Positions 43,496-53,116 of a stretch of DNA of 64,000 nt are shown here, piece after piece; within the stretch, counting starts at the first letter, position 1; every line of letters starts with the position of its first letter. Source of the DNA: CAVXWV01 sp963695415 (GTDB lineage: Bacteria; Chloroflexota; Anaerolineae; Anaerolineales; UBA4823); contig CAVOGL010000023.1 of the NCBI GenBank assembly GCA_963695415.1, positions 186,001 through 250,000 on the forward strand, written 5' to 3'. The notes beneath the pieces were generated by a model, which was given only the letters and a program-made list of their open reading frames with translations, ran no database searches and was not told the origin of the DNA. The position numbers were made by a program, and so were the translations under genes.

Positions 43496-44757
43496 CAGGA
43501 AAAGGGCATGTCCCCATCGGTGTATTGGAGCTGGATATTTTCCCAGGCGCAGGCGAGTGGGCTTGTCTCAGACCTGGGTTTGCACTGGTAAATGCGTTTG
43601 CGCTGGTTCAACAACAGCTTCCCCAGCGTGGTGGATCGGAAATTTTCGACCGCCTCTGCCGGAAGGTCGATCTGGCGTGAACCGTATTTACGGGCGTAAT
43701 GGAAGGCAAGCGGCAGGATGAATTTGACATCAGCGGGATCACACAGGGAGATATCGAGCGTCTTGAGCGTTTTTCGACCATTCACACTGGATGCCTGGAA
43801 TACGATGTATCCCTTGTAATCACCGTCTGCCGGGTCTGTTAATTCCAAGGCGATCATTTTGAATTCCTGGCGGACGTCGCTGAAATAGAAATCCATTGTC
43901 TCGGTGGGTGATTCCCCTGGCTTTACGACCCAGGGATAATCAAGCATCCAGTTGACTACATCTGCACCGCGAAACAGCTGCACAGGGGAGAGTTGCGTAA
44001 GCTGTGCCTGTGTCTCGGGCTTGACCAGCGTAACCTCACTGAATGCCAGACCTTTTAGTCCAGCCGCCAGGCGACGCTGCAGCAGTTTTGTGAAAATTGG
44101 ATATGTGATGGTAGAGAGCGCCCGATCTGCCAGGTGTGTGAAGCGGTTGTCTATGTTCACACGCACTTTTAATGGGCGCAGCAAGCGCCGGGTTAAACGG
44201 GACAACCACACTCCCGGGTTGAGAGTGGGCATACCGTTCAGGTCTAGCTGGTAATAAACCAGGGGTGGATGCTCCCAAAAACCAAAGCGGCGGCAAACCT
44301 TACGCGCAGGTCCGCTGCCAACGATGAGGAAGTCCCGGTCGAGGGTGAGCGCTTCTTGCATCAACAGCGAGCCCACGGATTTACCGCGCAGGTTGGGAGT
44401 CACGCGCCAGGTGGAAAACCAGTGTACTTTGTCGAAGCGATCCTGGGTTTTCAGCAGAACGGGCATGATCCCGAAAAAACCGACAATTTCATCCCCCTGG
44501 TATGCTGCCAGCAGGGCAACATCATCCCCATCTGCCAACGGGTTATGGGAATGGGCGATGGCGCGCTGCATGGTAATTGGGATGAACTGCCCCTGACCAG
44601 CAGAAGAGATCACGTTTTGGGCGAAATCAACAAGGTCCTTGACCTTTACATGCTCGATGCGGATCATGTCTCCATGGGATGTGCCAGAGTCGGCAGTGCC
44701 ACCATTTGATGTCATGGTTTGGTGTACAGGTTGGTGGTCTGGATCGGTTGGATGCAT
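43495..44757 (-). CDS. GNAT-like acyltransferase
   Basis: 420 residues. The acetyl-CoA site is WRVTPNLRGKSVGSLLMQEAL, and FLIVGSGPARKVCRRFGFWE closes that GNAT domain at about residue 195. The second half is a divergent domain of unknown function. Starts at 44667 or 44712 are also possible because the first residues are polar and unstructured. The gene is coupled to the polysaccharide deacetylase, suggesting that one adds and one removes acyl groups on the same glycan. Confidence 0.7.
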   Translation of the reverse strand: MHPTDPDHQPVHQTMTSNGGTADSGTSHGDMIRIEHVKVKDLVDFAQNVISSAGQGQFIPITMQRAIAHSHNPLADGDDVALLAAYQGDEIVGFFGIMPVLLKTQDRFDKVHWFSTWRVTPNLRGKSVGSLLMQEALTLDRDFLIVGSGPARKVCRRFGFWEHPPLVYYQLDLNGMPTLNPGVWLSRLTRRLLRPLKVRVNIDNRFTHLADRALSTITYPIFTKLLQRRLAAGLKGLAFSEVTLVKPETQAQLTQLSPVQLFRGADVVNWMLDYPWVVKPGESPTETMDFYFSDVRQEFKMIALELTDPADGDYKGYIVFQASSVNGRKTLKTLDISLCDPADVKFILPLAFHYARKYGSRQIDLPAEAVENFRSTTLGKLLLNQRKRIYQCKPRSETSPLACAWENIQLQYTDGDMPFS

Positions 44758-44761
44758 CGGT

Positions 44762-45022
44762 TCAGAGAAGCATCAGCACTTGATTTTGCTGACCCAGTGC
44801 TGAATAGATGGATTCGAGCTGCTCCTGGCTTTGGGCAATGAACGTAACTGTGACGGAGCGGTAATTGCCCCCGCCGCTGTCGCGGGATGAAACTGACCTG
44901 CGGTCGGGCTCAGGGACGTAGGATTCGACCAGGTCTTTTACCATTTGTTCAAACTCATCCTGAAGGGGACCGATGGCACGCAGTGAGTAAGTGGTGGGGA
45001 AGTCCAGAAGCGGTTGTGTCAT
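44762..45022 (-). CDS. DUF493 (YbeD-like) small protein
   Basis: 86 residues from ATG 45022, eight bases beyond the end of the previous gene. The sequence follows the ferredoxin-like YbeD pattern: LLDFPTTYSLRAIGPLQ, then SSRDSGGGNYRSVTVTF and QLESIYSALGQQNQVLMLL. Homologues are single-domain proteins that may bind and regulate other enzymes. A longer frame upstream overlaps the DUF2298 gene and is not credible. Confidence 0.8.
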   Translation of the reverse strand: MTQPLLDFPTTYSLRAIGPLQDEFEQMVKDLVESYVPEPDRRSVSSRDSGGGNYRSVTVTFIAQSQEQLESIYSALGQQNQVLMLL

Positions 45023-45029
45023 TCCAGGT

Positions 45030-47733
45030 TTATTTGGCGCCCAATCGGCGGAAGATGACCAGATTCCCGGAGCGGAATACTTCCTGCATGTAGCTTTCGA
45101 ACTTGGCTTCACGCAGCGGTTGGTACCAGCGCCGCTCCTCATCGCTGACCACAACATATTCTACACCGTAAAGATCGAGCAGTCTTTCCGTTTCCAGCCA
45201 ATCTCTGGACTGGTAGATCGTGCGCACGTCACCTTCCCTGCCGGATACGATGGAGTAATAATCACCGCGCCATTGGGCTTCGTGATTGACCCAGCCGATC
45301 ACGGTGGGGATGCCCGTTGCCATAGAAATACGCGAAGAAGGTCCCTCTAACCAGTAAGCGCCGCGGGTGCCTTCCAGGATGATGGTATTTTCGGCTGCAT
45401 TCTCCTGCAGCCATTGAACTGCAGCCCATTCGTCAGGGTAACGTTCCTGGAAATATGCCATCCCATCCAGGGATGGCTGCCCACGGAAGGCGCCAGTTTT
45501 GGACCACAGACTGGCAGGCAGGTAAACCAGCCCCATCATAATCAAGGTGCCAATTATCACCAGGCTGATGCGGCGCCCCCAGCCTCTCCCGAAGTGGTGG
45601 ATGACCCAGACCCCGAAAGCGCCAACCAGTGACCAGAGTACCCATGCCTGGAAATAGAACTTGAACAGTGTGTTCATGCGCGTGCCAAAATTATCGCGCA
45701 GGTACACGAATTCAGGACCCAATACAAGCAGCGCCCCCACAGCAGTCATCAGCAGAGCTAAGATGATGGCTGGTGAAGCTAAGGCCCTAAATGGTGAATC
45801 TAAGGCCTTAGATGGTAAATCTAAGACCTTAGATGGTGAATCTAAGGCCTTAGCCTGCTGCCCATTGGGTGAATTTTTGTTGTTACTCCGAAAAAATATA
45901 CCGCCAACCAAACCGGCAGAAACGCCCAGCATGGCTGCCGCGGAAATAGCGACCAGGCTGTCCACCAGGCGGCGCTGGGCTGCCAGTGAGAAAGCTTTTC
46001 CGGTTGAGAAGTGGGACAGGAAGGATGAGATGTAGGGCTGGGCAGCAGCGCTCTGTAACGCCGCCAGGGCGAGGAAGACTGTGATTAAGGTCAGAAGGAT
46101 CAATATCCCCCCACCAACACTCCAGGCAGTTCTGCGCTGGTAAAGGAACTGCAGCCGGATGCGCAGGAAGACCAGGAATGCAAGCGCTGCTGCAAATACA
46201 GGAGCGAACATGACGAAAAACTGGCGGAAGCGGGTTGGGGTGAGGACGTTGGGCAGAATCCCGCCTGCCTGGGACTGGAAGGTGGTGAAGAATGGCAGGT
46301 AAAGCAGGATCGATCCCAGCAGGATAAGCAACAGCGCCAGGGCAGGGCGTTTCAGGATTTCGGTAAGGCTTGGAGGCCGGGGAATGGTTTCGGTCTCATC
46401 ATTAAATGCTGCATCAACATTCGTTGGGGCTTCAAATCTGTAGGAAGCTTTTGCCCCAGCCAGGACTGCCAGCATGAAGAGGAAAGCATAGATTGGGAAA
46501 TCCCAGGTGTTCAACGCCAACAGGCTGCCAAGGATGAGGGCAGCGAGTGCCAGGCGAGCAATGTGCGGTTTGAGTTCGCCAGCGGGGATAAGGTTTTTCT
46601 GCAAAAGTCAGCAATCCTTCGAGTGAAAGTGAGACTGCCAGGAGGACAAATGGAAGGGCAAGCACATGCGGGTGCAGGTCTCCCAATAAGAATGAGAATG
46701 CGGGGTTCTCGTCGATGGCCTCGATCTCATTACCGACCAGGTCCCGGTCATGCAGCACGCGGGCTGCGAAGAACCAGTTGCCCAGATCCAGTCGCAGACT
46801 TTCGGGTTTGCCGGCAGGTATGGAGAGCTGTTTCAAATCCAGCCATTCCCAGAAGTTGAGCGTTCCGGCGCTTATTCCCGGCTCGGAAATTGTGCCAGTC
46901 TCTTCCGATAACTGTCCGCCAAAATCGTAGTAGATGGCGGGGACCTTCAGTTGTGAAAATAAACCGTTGGCGTTTGCCAGTCCGAGGATGCCGTACAGGT
47001 TACCAACCAGGAGTAAAAGAATCGGTGCGAGGTATGCTGCAGGAAAAGCTGCCTGGATGGAGGGTAGAGGCAGGTTTTTTTGCCCGGCATCTTTTTTCTT
47101 CACCAGTATGATCAAATCGATTACGATGCCTAATGCTCCAGAAGCTGCCAGGGCAAACCAGAGCGCCTGTGCCAGGTTGAAGCTGACACTGGACGGCGCC
47201 CCGGACAGGCGTGCCGGGATGGATGCCAGGTAATACCCGAAGTAATAATAGCTGATCGCATGACCTGAGAGCCATGCGTCGGAGATGGGGAAGGAAGGGC
47301 TGCGCAGGATAGAATTCAAAAACATGAATTCCATCGGTTTTTCGGTACCCAGAATTTCCGGGCTGTAAGCGCGCACCAGAGCCCAACCAACGAAGGAGAG
47401 CAGGAAAACAAGCTCTATGCGCACGACAGCCTGCCATTGGTCCTCAATCCAGTGTTTAAGCGGCTGAACCCCCTCGCCTCGCAGGCTGAGTAAACTTAAG
47501 GCACTGACCAGGGCAGCTGCAAAAAGGATGCCACCAGCATTATTGCCCAAAATGCCCAGTGAGCCCAGCACCCAGGATATGAAACCGGTGAGCAGCAGCC
47601 CGAAAATGCGCACAAGTGCATAGCCTTTGCCAGGGACTTTTTGGAATAATTTAAACGTGATTGGCAGGGCAATGATCCCCAATAGAGTAGAAATCAAGTA
47701 CCATGCCGCGGCATATAGAATCTCAGTGACCAC
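45030..47733 (-). CDS. DUF2298 multi-membrane protein, frameshifted
   Basis: A glycosyltransferase-like membrane protein of the Chlor_Arch_YYY group found mainly in Chloroflexota and archaea. Family marks include YYYFGYYLASIPARLSG, IYYDFGG and FSFLLGDLHPHVLALPF; later comes NTWDFPIYAFLFML and a periplasmic C-terminal domain. The first frame (from ATG 47733) ends at 46432. Removing one T from the TTTT near 46605 joins it to the second frame and gives 900 residues with about 16-18 membrane segments. A 21-bp tandem repeat encodes a linker. Function is unknown; a polyprenyl-phosphate-sugar dependent transferase is the usual guess. Confidence 0.8.
45772..45855 (-). repeat. 21-bp tandem repeat in the DUF2298 gene
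   Basis: Four units of about GGTGAATCTAAGGCCTTAGAT (45772-45792, 45793-45813, 45814-45834, 45835-45855). On the minus strand each encodes about seven residues, such as SKALDSP. The insert lies in a loop between two membrane segments. Confidence 0.85.
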
Positions 47734-47921
47734 GTAATTTCCTTTGAATTACCCTGCCGGAAGTGATAGGTTTGTTGGAATCAGATTCCATGCTCGGTCC
47801 AAACAATAGGTTCAAGGGCAAGTGGTTTTCCTCATCGTCCAGATGATTTTATCGCGTAAAATCAAGAGAAAGATCACCGGGTTTCAGATTGTACCCGAAC
47901 CGCGAAGAAAGAGGCAATCCT

Positions 47922-47930
47922 TGGTATACT
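47922..47930 (+). promoter_or_regulatory. Extended -10 promoter for the DNA methyltransferase gene
   Basis: TGG followed by TATACT (47925-47930) ends 12 bases before ATG 47943, so the message would begin about six bases ahead of that ATG. This excludes the longer frame that starts at 47889. Confidence 0.45.
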
Positions 47931-47942
47931 CAAATCAGGATT

Positions 47943-48839
47943 ATGCCCTCTCCCCGAAGGTCAACCCGCACCAATCCATTTGGTTCTCCAGGAAGGTCGA
48001 ACCACGATTTATCGCCATTCTATTCCAGCCGCCTCTATGATGGATTCGAGGAGGAAACGATGGCGGTCGATACGGAAACCGTACTTGCTGATGACCTGCG
48101 CGATCAAATTTACCTGGCATCTTCGGAGAAGATGTCACAGCTTCCGAATAACAGCATCCACTTCATGGTCACTTCTCCTCCATATAACGTGGGGAAAGAT
48201 TATGATGAAGACCTGACGCTTGGTGAGTATCTTGAGTTTCTCCAACGGGTATGGAAAGAAGTTTATCGGGTGCTGGTTCCTGGGGGCAGAGCGTGTATTA
48301 ATATTGCCAATCTGGGCAGAAAGCCGTATCTGCCGATGAATGCCTTCTTTGCGCAGTCTTTACTCGATCTGGGTTTTCTTATGCGTGGTGAGATTATCTG
48401 GGATAAAGGCGCCAGCGCGGCTGCCTCCACTGCCTGGGGCAGCTGGCTTTCGGCATCCAATCCCACGCTGCGCGATGTGCACGAGTATATCCTTGTCTTT
48501 TCCAAAGGAGCATTCGGACGCAGAAAGCAAGCGGACCGCCCCAGCACGATAACCCGGGATGAATTCCTCGAATACACAAAGAGTGTCTGGACCTTCCCGG
48601 CAGAATCCGCCAAAAAAGTCGGTCATCCGGCGCCTTTCCCGGTCGAACTTCCTTACCGCCTGATCCAGCTCTATACCTTCCAGGGTGAGCTAGTCCTCGA
48701 TCCTTTCATGGGAAGCGGGCAGACTGCTCTGGCGGCGTTGAAGTGCGGGCGCAGTTACGTGGGCTATGAAGTTGAGCCGGACTACCTGGCGCTTGCTCTA
48801 CAGCGAATTGGTGAGTTTCAAAACAAAATTACAAGTTGA
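47943..48839 (+). CDS. Site-specific DNA methyltransferase (beta class), orphan
   Basis: 298 residues from ATG 47943. The catalytic motif IV is TSPPYNVGKDY at about residue 82, and the SAM motif I comes later as LDPFMGSGQTALAAL, the order of beta-class amino-methyltransferases. SPPY is most common in N4-cytosine enzymes but also occurs in N6-adenine enzymes. A strong ribosome site (GAGGAGG) before ATG 48060 offers a shorter start; I prefer 47943 because the extra segment (RSNHDLSPFYSSRLY) looks like a real protein and a promoter lies just ahead. There is no restriction enzyme nearby, so it is probably an epigenetic or solitary methylase. Confidence 0.82.
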   Translation: MPSPRRSTRTNPFGSPGRSNHDLSPFYSSRLYDGFEEETMAVDTETVLADDLRDQIYLASSEKMSQLPNNSIHFMVTSPPYNVGKDYDEDLTLGEYLEFLQRVWKEVYRVLVPGGRACINIANLGRKPYLPMNAFFAQSLLDLGFLMRGEIIWDKGASAAASTAWGSWLSASNPTLRDVHEYILVFSKGAFGRRKQADRPSTITRDEFLEYTKSVWTFPAESAKKVGHPAPFPVELPYRLIQLYTFQGELVLDPFMGSGQTALAALKCGRSYVGYEVEPDYLALALQRIGEFQNKITS

Positions 48840-48871
48840 ACATAACCGTTGAATTAGTTGTGCACAGGATT

Positions 48872-50875
48872 ATGTCTGCGCTCAAGTACCTGGGTTTCCG
48901 CCGGATGGCGTTGTTTGCCGCCTACCGCTTGGGGCTGCGGTTGGGCTGGTACCGTTTTGCGGCGCCGGATTGGGAGGTTTCTGAAACGGACCGCCAGCGC
49001 CTGGTCAGCCGCGCCTGCGAGCTGCTGCCAATGCCTGGTGGGGGAATGCGCGTCGACCGGGATGTTCAATCAGAACTGCAGCGCGAGGCAGACAGGGTCA
49101 TTCAAGGGAAAGTGCGGCTTTTCGGCGGATACGAGACCGATCTGGTGTTCGATGCTGAGTATCCTGCCGTTGATTGGACTGTTTACGAGGCGGGTAAAGC
49201 TGCCATCCCTGGGGAAGATCCAAAATTTGCCTGGGAACCGGGGCGTTTCGGCTGGGCGTTCAGCCTGGGTAGGGCTTACCACCTGGGCAGGGACGAACGG
49301 TACGCAGAGGCGTTCTGGGCGAATGCGGAATTATTCCTGGACGCCAACCCACCGTATTTGGGTCCGCAGTGGGTGTCTGCGCAGGAAGTGGCTCTGCGTT
49401 TAATCGCCTTATGCTGGGCAATAAGCGCTTTCTCCGGCTCGGAGCACAGCACTCCCGAACGCCAGCTGCGATTGCTGAAAGCAGCTGCAGTTCACGCGTC
49501 GCGCATCCCCCCAAGCCTGGTATATGCCCGATCACAAAACAACAACCACCTGTTAACGGAGGCTGCCGGGTTGTACACCGCCGGCACACTCCTGTCCGGT
49601 CAGCATCCCCAGGCTGCACGCTGGCGCATGATTGGCTGGGAATGGTTCCACCGCGGGCTGGAGGCACAGATTGCCGCAGATGGCAGCTATATCCAGAACA
49701 GCACCAATTATCACCGCCTGATGCTGCAAACTGCGTTGTGGATGTACGCGCTCGCACGGCGTGAAGGCGACCCATTCCCCCGGGAGAGTTCATCCAGGCT
49801 TGCTGCATCCACTGCATGGTTAGCAAACCTGGTGGACGCTGGCAGCGGGTGTGTGCCCAACCTTGGACCCAATGACGGCGCCTATATTCTGCCGTTAACG
49901 GGCAAGCCTTTCATCGACTTCCGACCGGTGGTTGACGCAGCACAACGGGCGTTCTGCGGGGGGCAGAGTGATCTGCCAGTTGATGAAATGGAATACTGGC
50001 TTGGCTTGACGGAAGGTCAGAGGGGGGTGCAGCCAGGGGCAGACCCGCGAAGAGTGCAGGGAAAACTGGTTTCAGCGAATTCGTGGGCGTATTTACGCGC
50101 GGTGCATTTCCGTGACCGTCCCGGTCACGCTGACCAGCTGCACCTGGACTTATGGTGGCGGGGCAGGAATATCGCCATGGATGCCGGCACCTACCGCTAT
50201 ACGGCGCCTGTGCCCTGGGACAATGCACTGACCGTTGCCTCGGTACACAACACCGTTACTGTGGATGGGTTGGATCAGATGAAGCGGGTTGGGCGTTTTC
50301 TTTACCTGGATTGGGCTCAGGCAGAAGTCACCGCAGATGAAACTGCAGGGGATGGTGCCTGGCAGAAGTTGACGGCCGAACACGATGGCTACCGACAGCT
50401 GGGTCTCAGCCACCGGAGGTCGGTGACAGCCTTTGTGAGCGACCGCTGGTTGGTGGAGGATGACCTGCTGATGGGTGACCGACGCGGTGACACACACACT
50501 TACCGCCTGCACTGGCTGCTGCCGGATTGGGAGTGGGAATTGGAATGGAAAACGGACGGAGTGATTTTCGGACTGAATTCGGTCGAAGGGAAGATCCAAT
50601 TAGCGATACGCAGCAAGCCGCTCTTAGCGCGTTTTATGGTTGTACGAGCAGGTGAGGTCGTCCAGACGGTTTCCAGTAAGATGGAACCATTCCCGGATAT
50701 CGTGCCGACACCATCCCTCGCCATCCTGGGGTGGTATTCTCCTACCTATGCTGTAAAAAAACCTGCGCTTTCCCTGGTAGCTGAGGTGTTAGGTGAAACG
50801 GGGGCGAATTTTATTTCGGAATGGAGATTGCCTCAGGATCTGAACGGAACATTTGCACTTGCAAAGTGTATTTAA
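48872..50875 (+). CDS. Heparinase II/III-like polysaccharide lyase family protein
   Basis: 667 residues from ATG 48872 (AGGA upstream; a TTG at 48836 overlapping the methyltransferase stop is an alternative). The N-terminal alpha-alpha toroid covers about residues 1-330, with the conserved ARSQNNNHLLTEAAGLY segment. The beta-sandwich half holds DQLHLDLWWRGRNIAMDAGTY, with the catalytic-site His typical of the heparinase family. No signal peptide is visible, as in many members encoded within capsule or exopolysaccharide clusters. Likely cuts an acidic glycan by beta-elimination. Confidence 0.85.
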   Translation: MSALKYLGFRRMALFAAYRLGLRLGWYRFAAPDWEVSETDRQRLVSRACELLPMPGGGMRVDRDVQSELQREADRVIQGKVRLFGGYETDLVFDAEYPAVDWTVYEAGKAAIPGEDPKFAWEPGRFGWAFSLGRAYHLGRDERYAEAFWANAELFLDANPPYLGPQWVSAQEVALRLIALCWAISAFSGSEHSTPERQLRLLKAAAVHASRIPPSLVYARSQNNNHLLTEAAGLYTAGTLLSGQHPQAARWRMIGWEWFHRGLEAQIAADGSYIQNSTNYHRLMLQTALWMYALARREGDPFPRESSSRLAASTAWLANLVDAGSGCVPNLGPNDGAYILPLTGKPFIDFRPVVDAAQRAFCGGQSDLPVDEMEYWLGLTEGQRGVQPGADPRRVQGKLVSANSWAYLRAVHFRDRPGHADQLHLDLWWRGRNIAMDAGTYRYTAPVPWDNALTVASVHNTVTVDGLDQMKRVGRFLYLDWAQAEVTADETAGDGAWQKLTAEHDGYRQLGLSHRRSVTAFVSDRWLVEDDLLMGDRRGDTHTYRLHWLLPDWEWELEWKTDGVIFGLNSVEGKIQLAIRSKPLLARFMVVRAGEVVQTVSSKMEPFPDIVPTPSLAILGWYSPTYAVKKPALSLVAEVLGETGANFISEWRLPQDLNGTFALAKCI

Positions 50876-50957
50876 GGATAGGCTGGGATCCCAGGTGACA
50901 CGCAGATGGGTTAACCTTGAGGAGCCCGGATAGATCGCTCCAATAGAGAGTTGAAGA

Positions 50958-51764
50958 TTATGCCTCGGCGATGAACATCCCGCTTTCTTTTGTTATGCGG
51001 ATTGCCCCATGCGCTGAGATTCGCGCTTTGAAAAATGCCAGCAAGTTTTCCTGGGTTTTTGCGGGTACGGATTTGCTGGTTGTTGACAGAACGTAATCTG
51101 TCAGCAGTTCGGCATCCGTGACCACCAGGCTGTCCTCGTAGCGTTCCAGGCGGACTGCAGAAAAATGATTCACCAATATTGTCCCGCCGTTCTCAAGGTT
51201 GAATGAAGGCGTACCCATATCGATTCGTTCGAGGCTGGGGTCAAACTGTTCCTCGAGCTCATGCAGCTCTTTCATGTGGTTCTGCCCGATTGTGGCTGCA
51301 AATAATCGCCCGTCATTTTTTAGCACGCGCCTGAATTCTTCCAGGGCGCGTTGTTTGTCAGGGACATGGTAGAGCATGTGGTTGGCGACCAGGACATCGA
51401 AATAATTGGAGGGGAAAGGAAGCGCTGAAGCATCAGCCTGCGAAAAGGAAAAAGGCGAGCCGGCTTCCGCCAGCACGACATCATTTTGCAGGGCGGCTGC
51501 CGCCTGGGATACCATCCCGTGCGAAAAATCACTCAACACCAGCTGCCAGTCAGTGCCCAGCCTGTCCCGGTTTGTAGCCCATAACTTACCGGGACCACAG
51601 CCAATTTCAAGGATGCGGCAGGTCGGAGACAGCGCCATCTTATCGAACACCCACTCAAACCAGCCATAAGGATTGGTGCTGAAGCGCAGGTGGATGGCAA
51701 TGCGCGCACTCAGGTTAGATGCATCTTTATACTGGTTTTGGAGGATTGAATTCTGGTTTGACAT
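50958..51764 (-). CDS. SAM-dependent methyltransferase
   Basis: 268 residues, class I fold. Motif I is RILEIGCGPGKLW at about residue 52, and LVANHMLYHVPDKQRALEEF is the post-IV helix seen in UbiE/Methyltransf_11-type small-molecule enzymes. The position between a polysaccharide lyase and a glycosyltransferase hints at methylation of a sugar, but this is only context. Confidence 0.85.
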   Translation of the reverse strand: MSNQNSILQNQYKDASNLSARIAIHLRFSTNPYGWFEWVFDKMALSPTCRILEIGCGPGKLWATNRDRLGTDWQLVLSDFSHGMVSQAAAALQNDVVLAEAGSPFSFSQADASALPFPSNYFDVLVANHMLYHVPDKQRALEEFRRVLKNDGRLFAATIGQNHMKELHELEEQFDPSLERIDMGTPSFNLENGGTILVNHFSAVRLERYEDSLVVTDAELLTDYVLSTTSKSVPAKTQENLLAFFKARISAHGAIRITKESGMFIAEA

Positions 51765-51877
51765 AGCCTGGTCTGTTTGCAGAGTTGGGAATGCGCCTTG
51801 AGGTGCAGAGGCTGGGTCTGTGTGGTTTATAATTTCGCTAAGGATTTTACCCTTTTAATGAACATAAGCAGCCATCA

Positions 51878-53116
51878 ATGCACATCCTGCTGATTCACCA
51901 ATCCTTCGTCGCCCTGGACGAGCCCGGGGGCACGCGCCATTACGAGCTGGCGCGTTTTCTTGTTGAGCAGGGTCACAGCGTGACGGTCATTGCCAGCCCG
52001 GTCAGTTACCTGACCGGGAATACGCCTGAGACTTCACGGACCGAACCTGGTGAAGGTATCACCATCCTGCGTGCATACACCTACCGCGCACTGCACAAAA
52101 GCTTTGTCCACCGCGTCTTCAGCTTCATCAGCTTCATGCTTTCTTCTTTTTGGCTGGGGCTGCGCGTGAAGAATGTGGACGTGGTTTGGGGCACGTCACC
52201 ACCGATCTTCCAGGCGGCTGCTGCCTGGGCTCTGGCGCGGCTGAAACGGGCAAAGTTCCTGCTTGAGATCCGCGACCTGTGGCCTGCTTTCGCCATGGCG
52301 GTAGGCGTTTTACAGAACCGCTTCCTGATCGTTCTATCGGAATGGCTTGAAGGATTCCTCTATCGCCACGCAGATCGGGTGATGGTGAACTCTCCGGGCT
52401 TCATCGAGCATGTGCGTTTACGAGGGGCTCAAGCGATCGAGCTGGTGCCCAACGGAGCGGACCCACGCATGTTTGACCCAACCATGGATGGGGATCCCTT
52501 TCGAAAGGCACATGGTTTAGGGGGAAAATTCGTGGTCTTGTACGCCGGCGCTCACGGCATCTCAAACGATCTGGGTGTGCTGCTGCAGGCTGCCAGGATT
52601 CTCCAGGAGAAACAGGCTGCATCATCAATGAAAGAGGAAGGCGCGGATGTCCGCATCGTGTTTCTTGGCGATGGCAAAGAGAAGGCAACGCTTCAAAAGC
52701 AGGCAATTGCGTTGGGACTGCGCAACGCGCTCTTCCTGCCGCCTGTGCCAAAGTCAGGGATGAACCTTGCACTGGCTGGATCAGACGCTTGTATTGCCAT
52801 CCTCAAACCCATCCCGCTCTACGCGACAGTCTATCCAAATAAGGTCTTCGATTATATGGCTGCTGGGAAACCGGTGCTTTTGGCAATCGACGGTGTGGTC
52901 CGTGATGTGGTTGAAAAGGCGCAGGCAGGCATCTTTGTGCAGCCTGGCAGTGCCGGTGATGTGGCGGATGGGATCGAATGGATGGCGCTGAACCGTGCCC
53001 AGGCAGCGGCGATGGGAGCAAAAGGACGCAGGTATATTGAAGAAAATTTCGACCGGTCAGTGCTTGCTCAGAAGCTGACGGATATCCTGGTCAGCCTTCC
53101 CGGAAGCAAGGGGTAA
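51878..53116 (+). CDS. GT4-family glycosyltransferase, WcaI-like
   Basis: 412 residues with the GT-B fold. Visible are MHILLIHQSFVALDEPGGTRHYELARFL positions 1-28 (the nucleotide-binding start with the G-G-T-R loop), EIRDLWPAFA, ELVPNGADPRMFDP and the donor-site segment PNKVFDYMAAGKPVLLAIDG with the glutamate region replaced by D-Y. The 3' end overlaps the converging sulfotransferase gene by 60 bases. A perfect TATAAT lies at 51828-51833 upstream. Likely builds a surface glycan. Confidence 0.88.
   Translation: MHILLIHQSFVALDEPGGTRHYELARFLVEQGHSVTVIASPVSYLTGNTPETSRTEPGEGITILRAYTYRALHKSFVHRVFSFISFMLSSFWLGLRVKNVDVVWGTSPPIFQAAAAWALARLKRAKFLLEIRDLWPAFAMAVGVLQNRFLIVLSEWLEGFLYRHADRVMVNSPGFIEHVRLRGAQAIELVPNGADPRMFDPTMDGDPFRKAHGLGGKFVVLYAGAHGISNDLGVLLQAARILQEKQAASSMKEEGADVRIVFLGDGKEKATLQKQAIALGLRNALFLPPVPKSGMNLALAGSDACIAILKPIPLYATVYPNKVFDYMAAGKPVLLAIDGVVRDVVEKAQAGIFVQPGSAGDVADGIEWMALNRAQAAAMGAKGRRYIEENFDRSVLAQKLTDILVSLPGSKG

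Noticed and set aside
50883..50894. Perfect 12-base palindrome CTGGGATCCCAG behind the heparinase-like gene
   Set aside because: Too short and without a T-run to be called a terminator, and no evidence for an operator.
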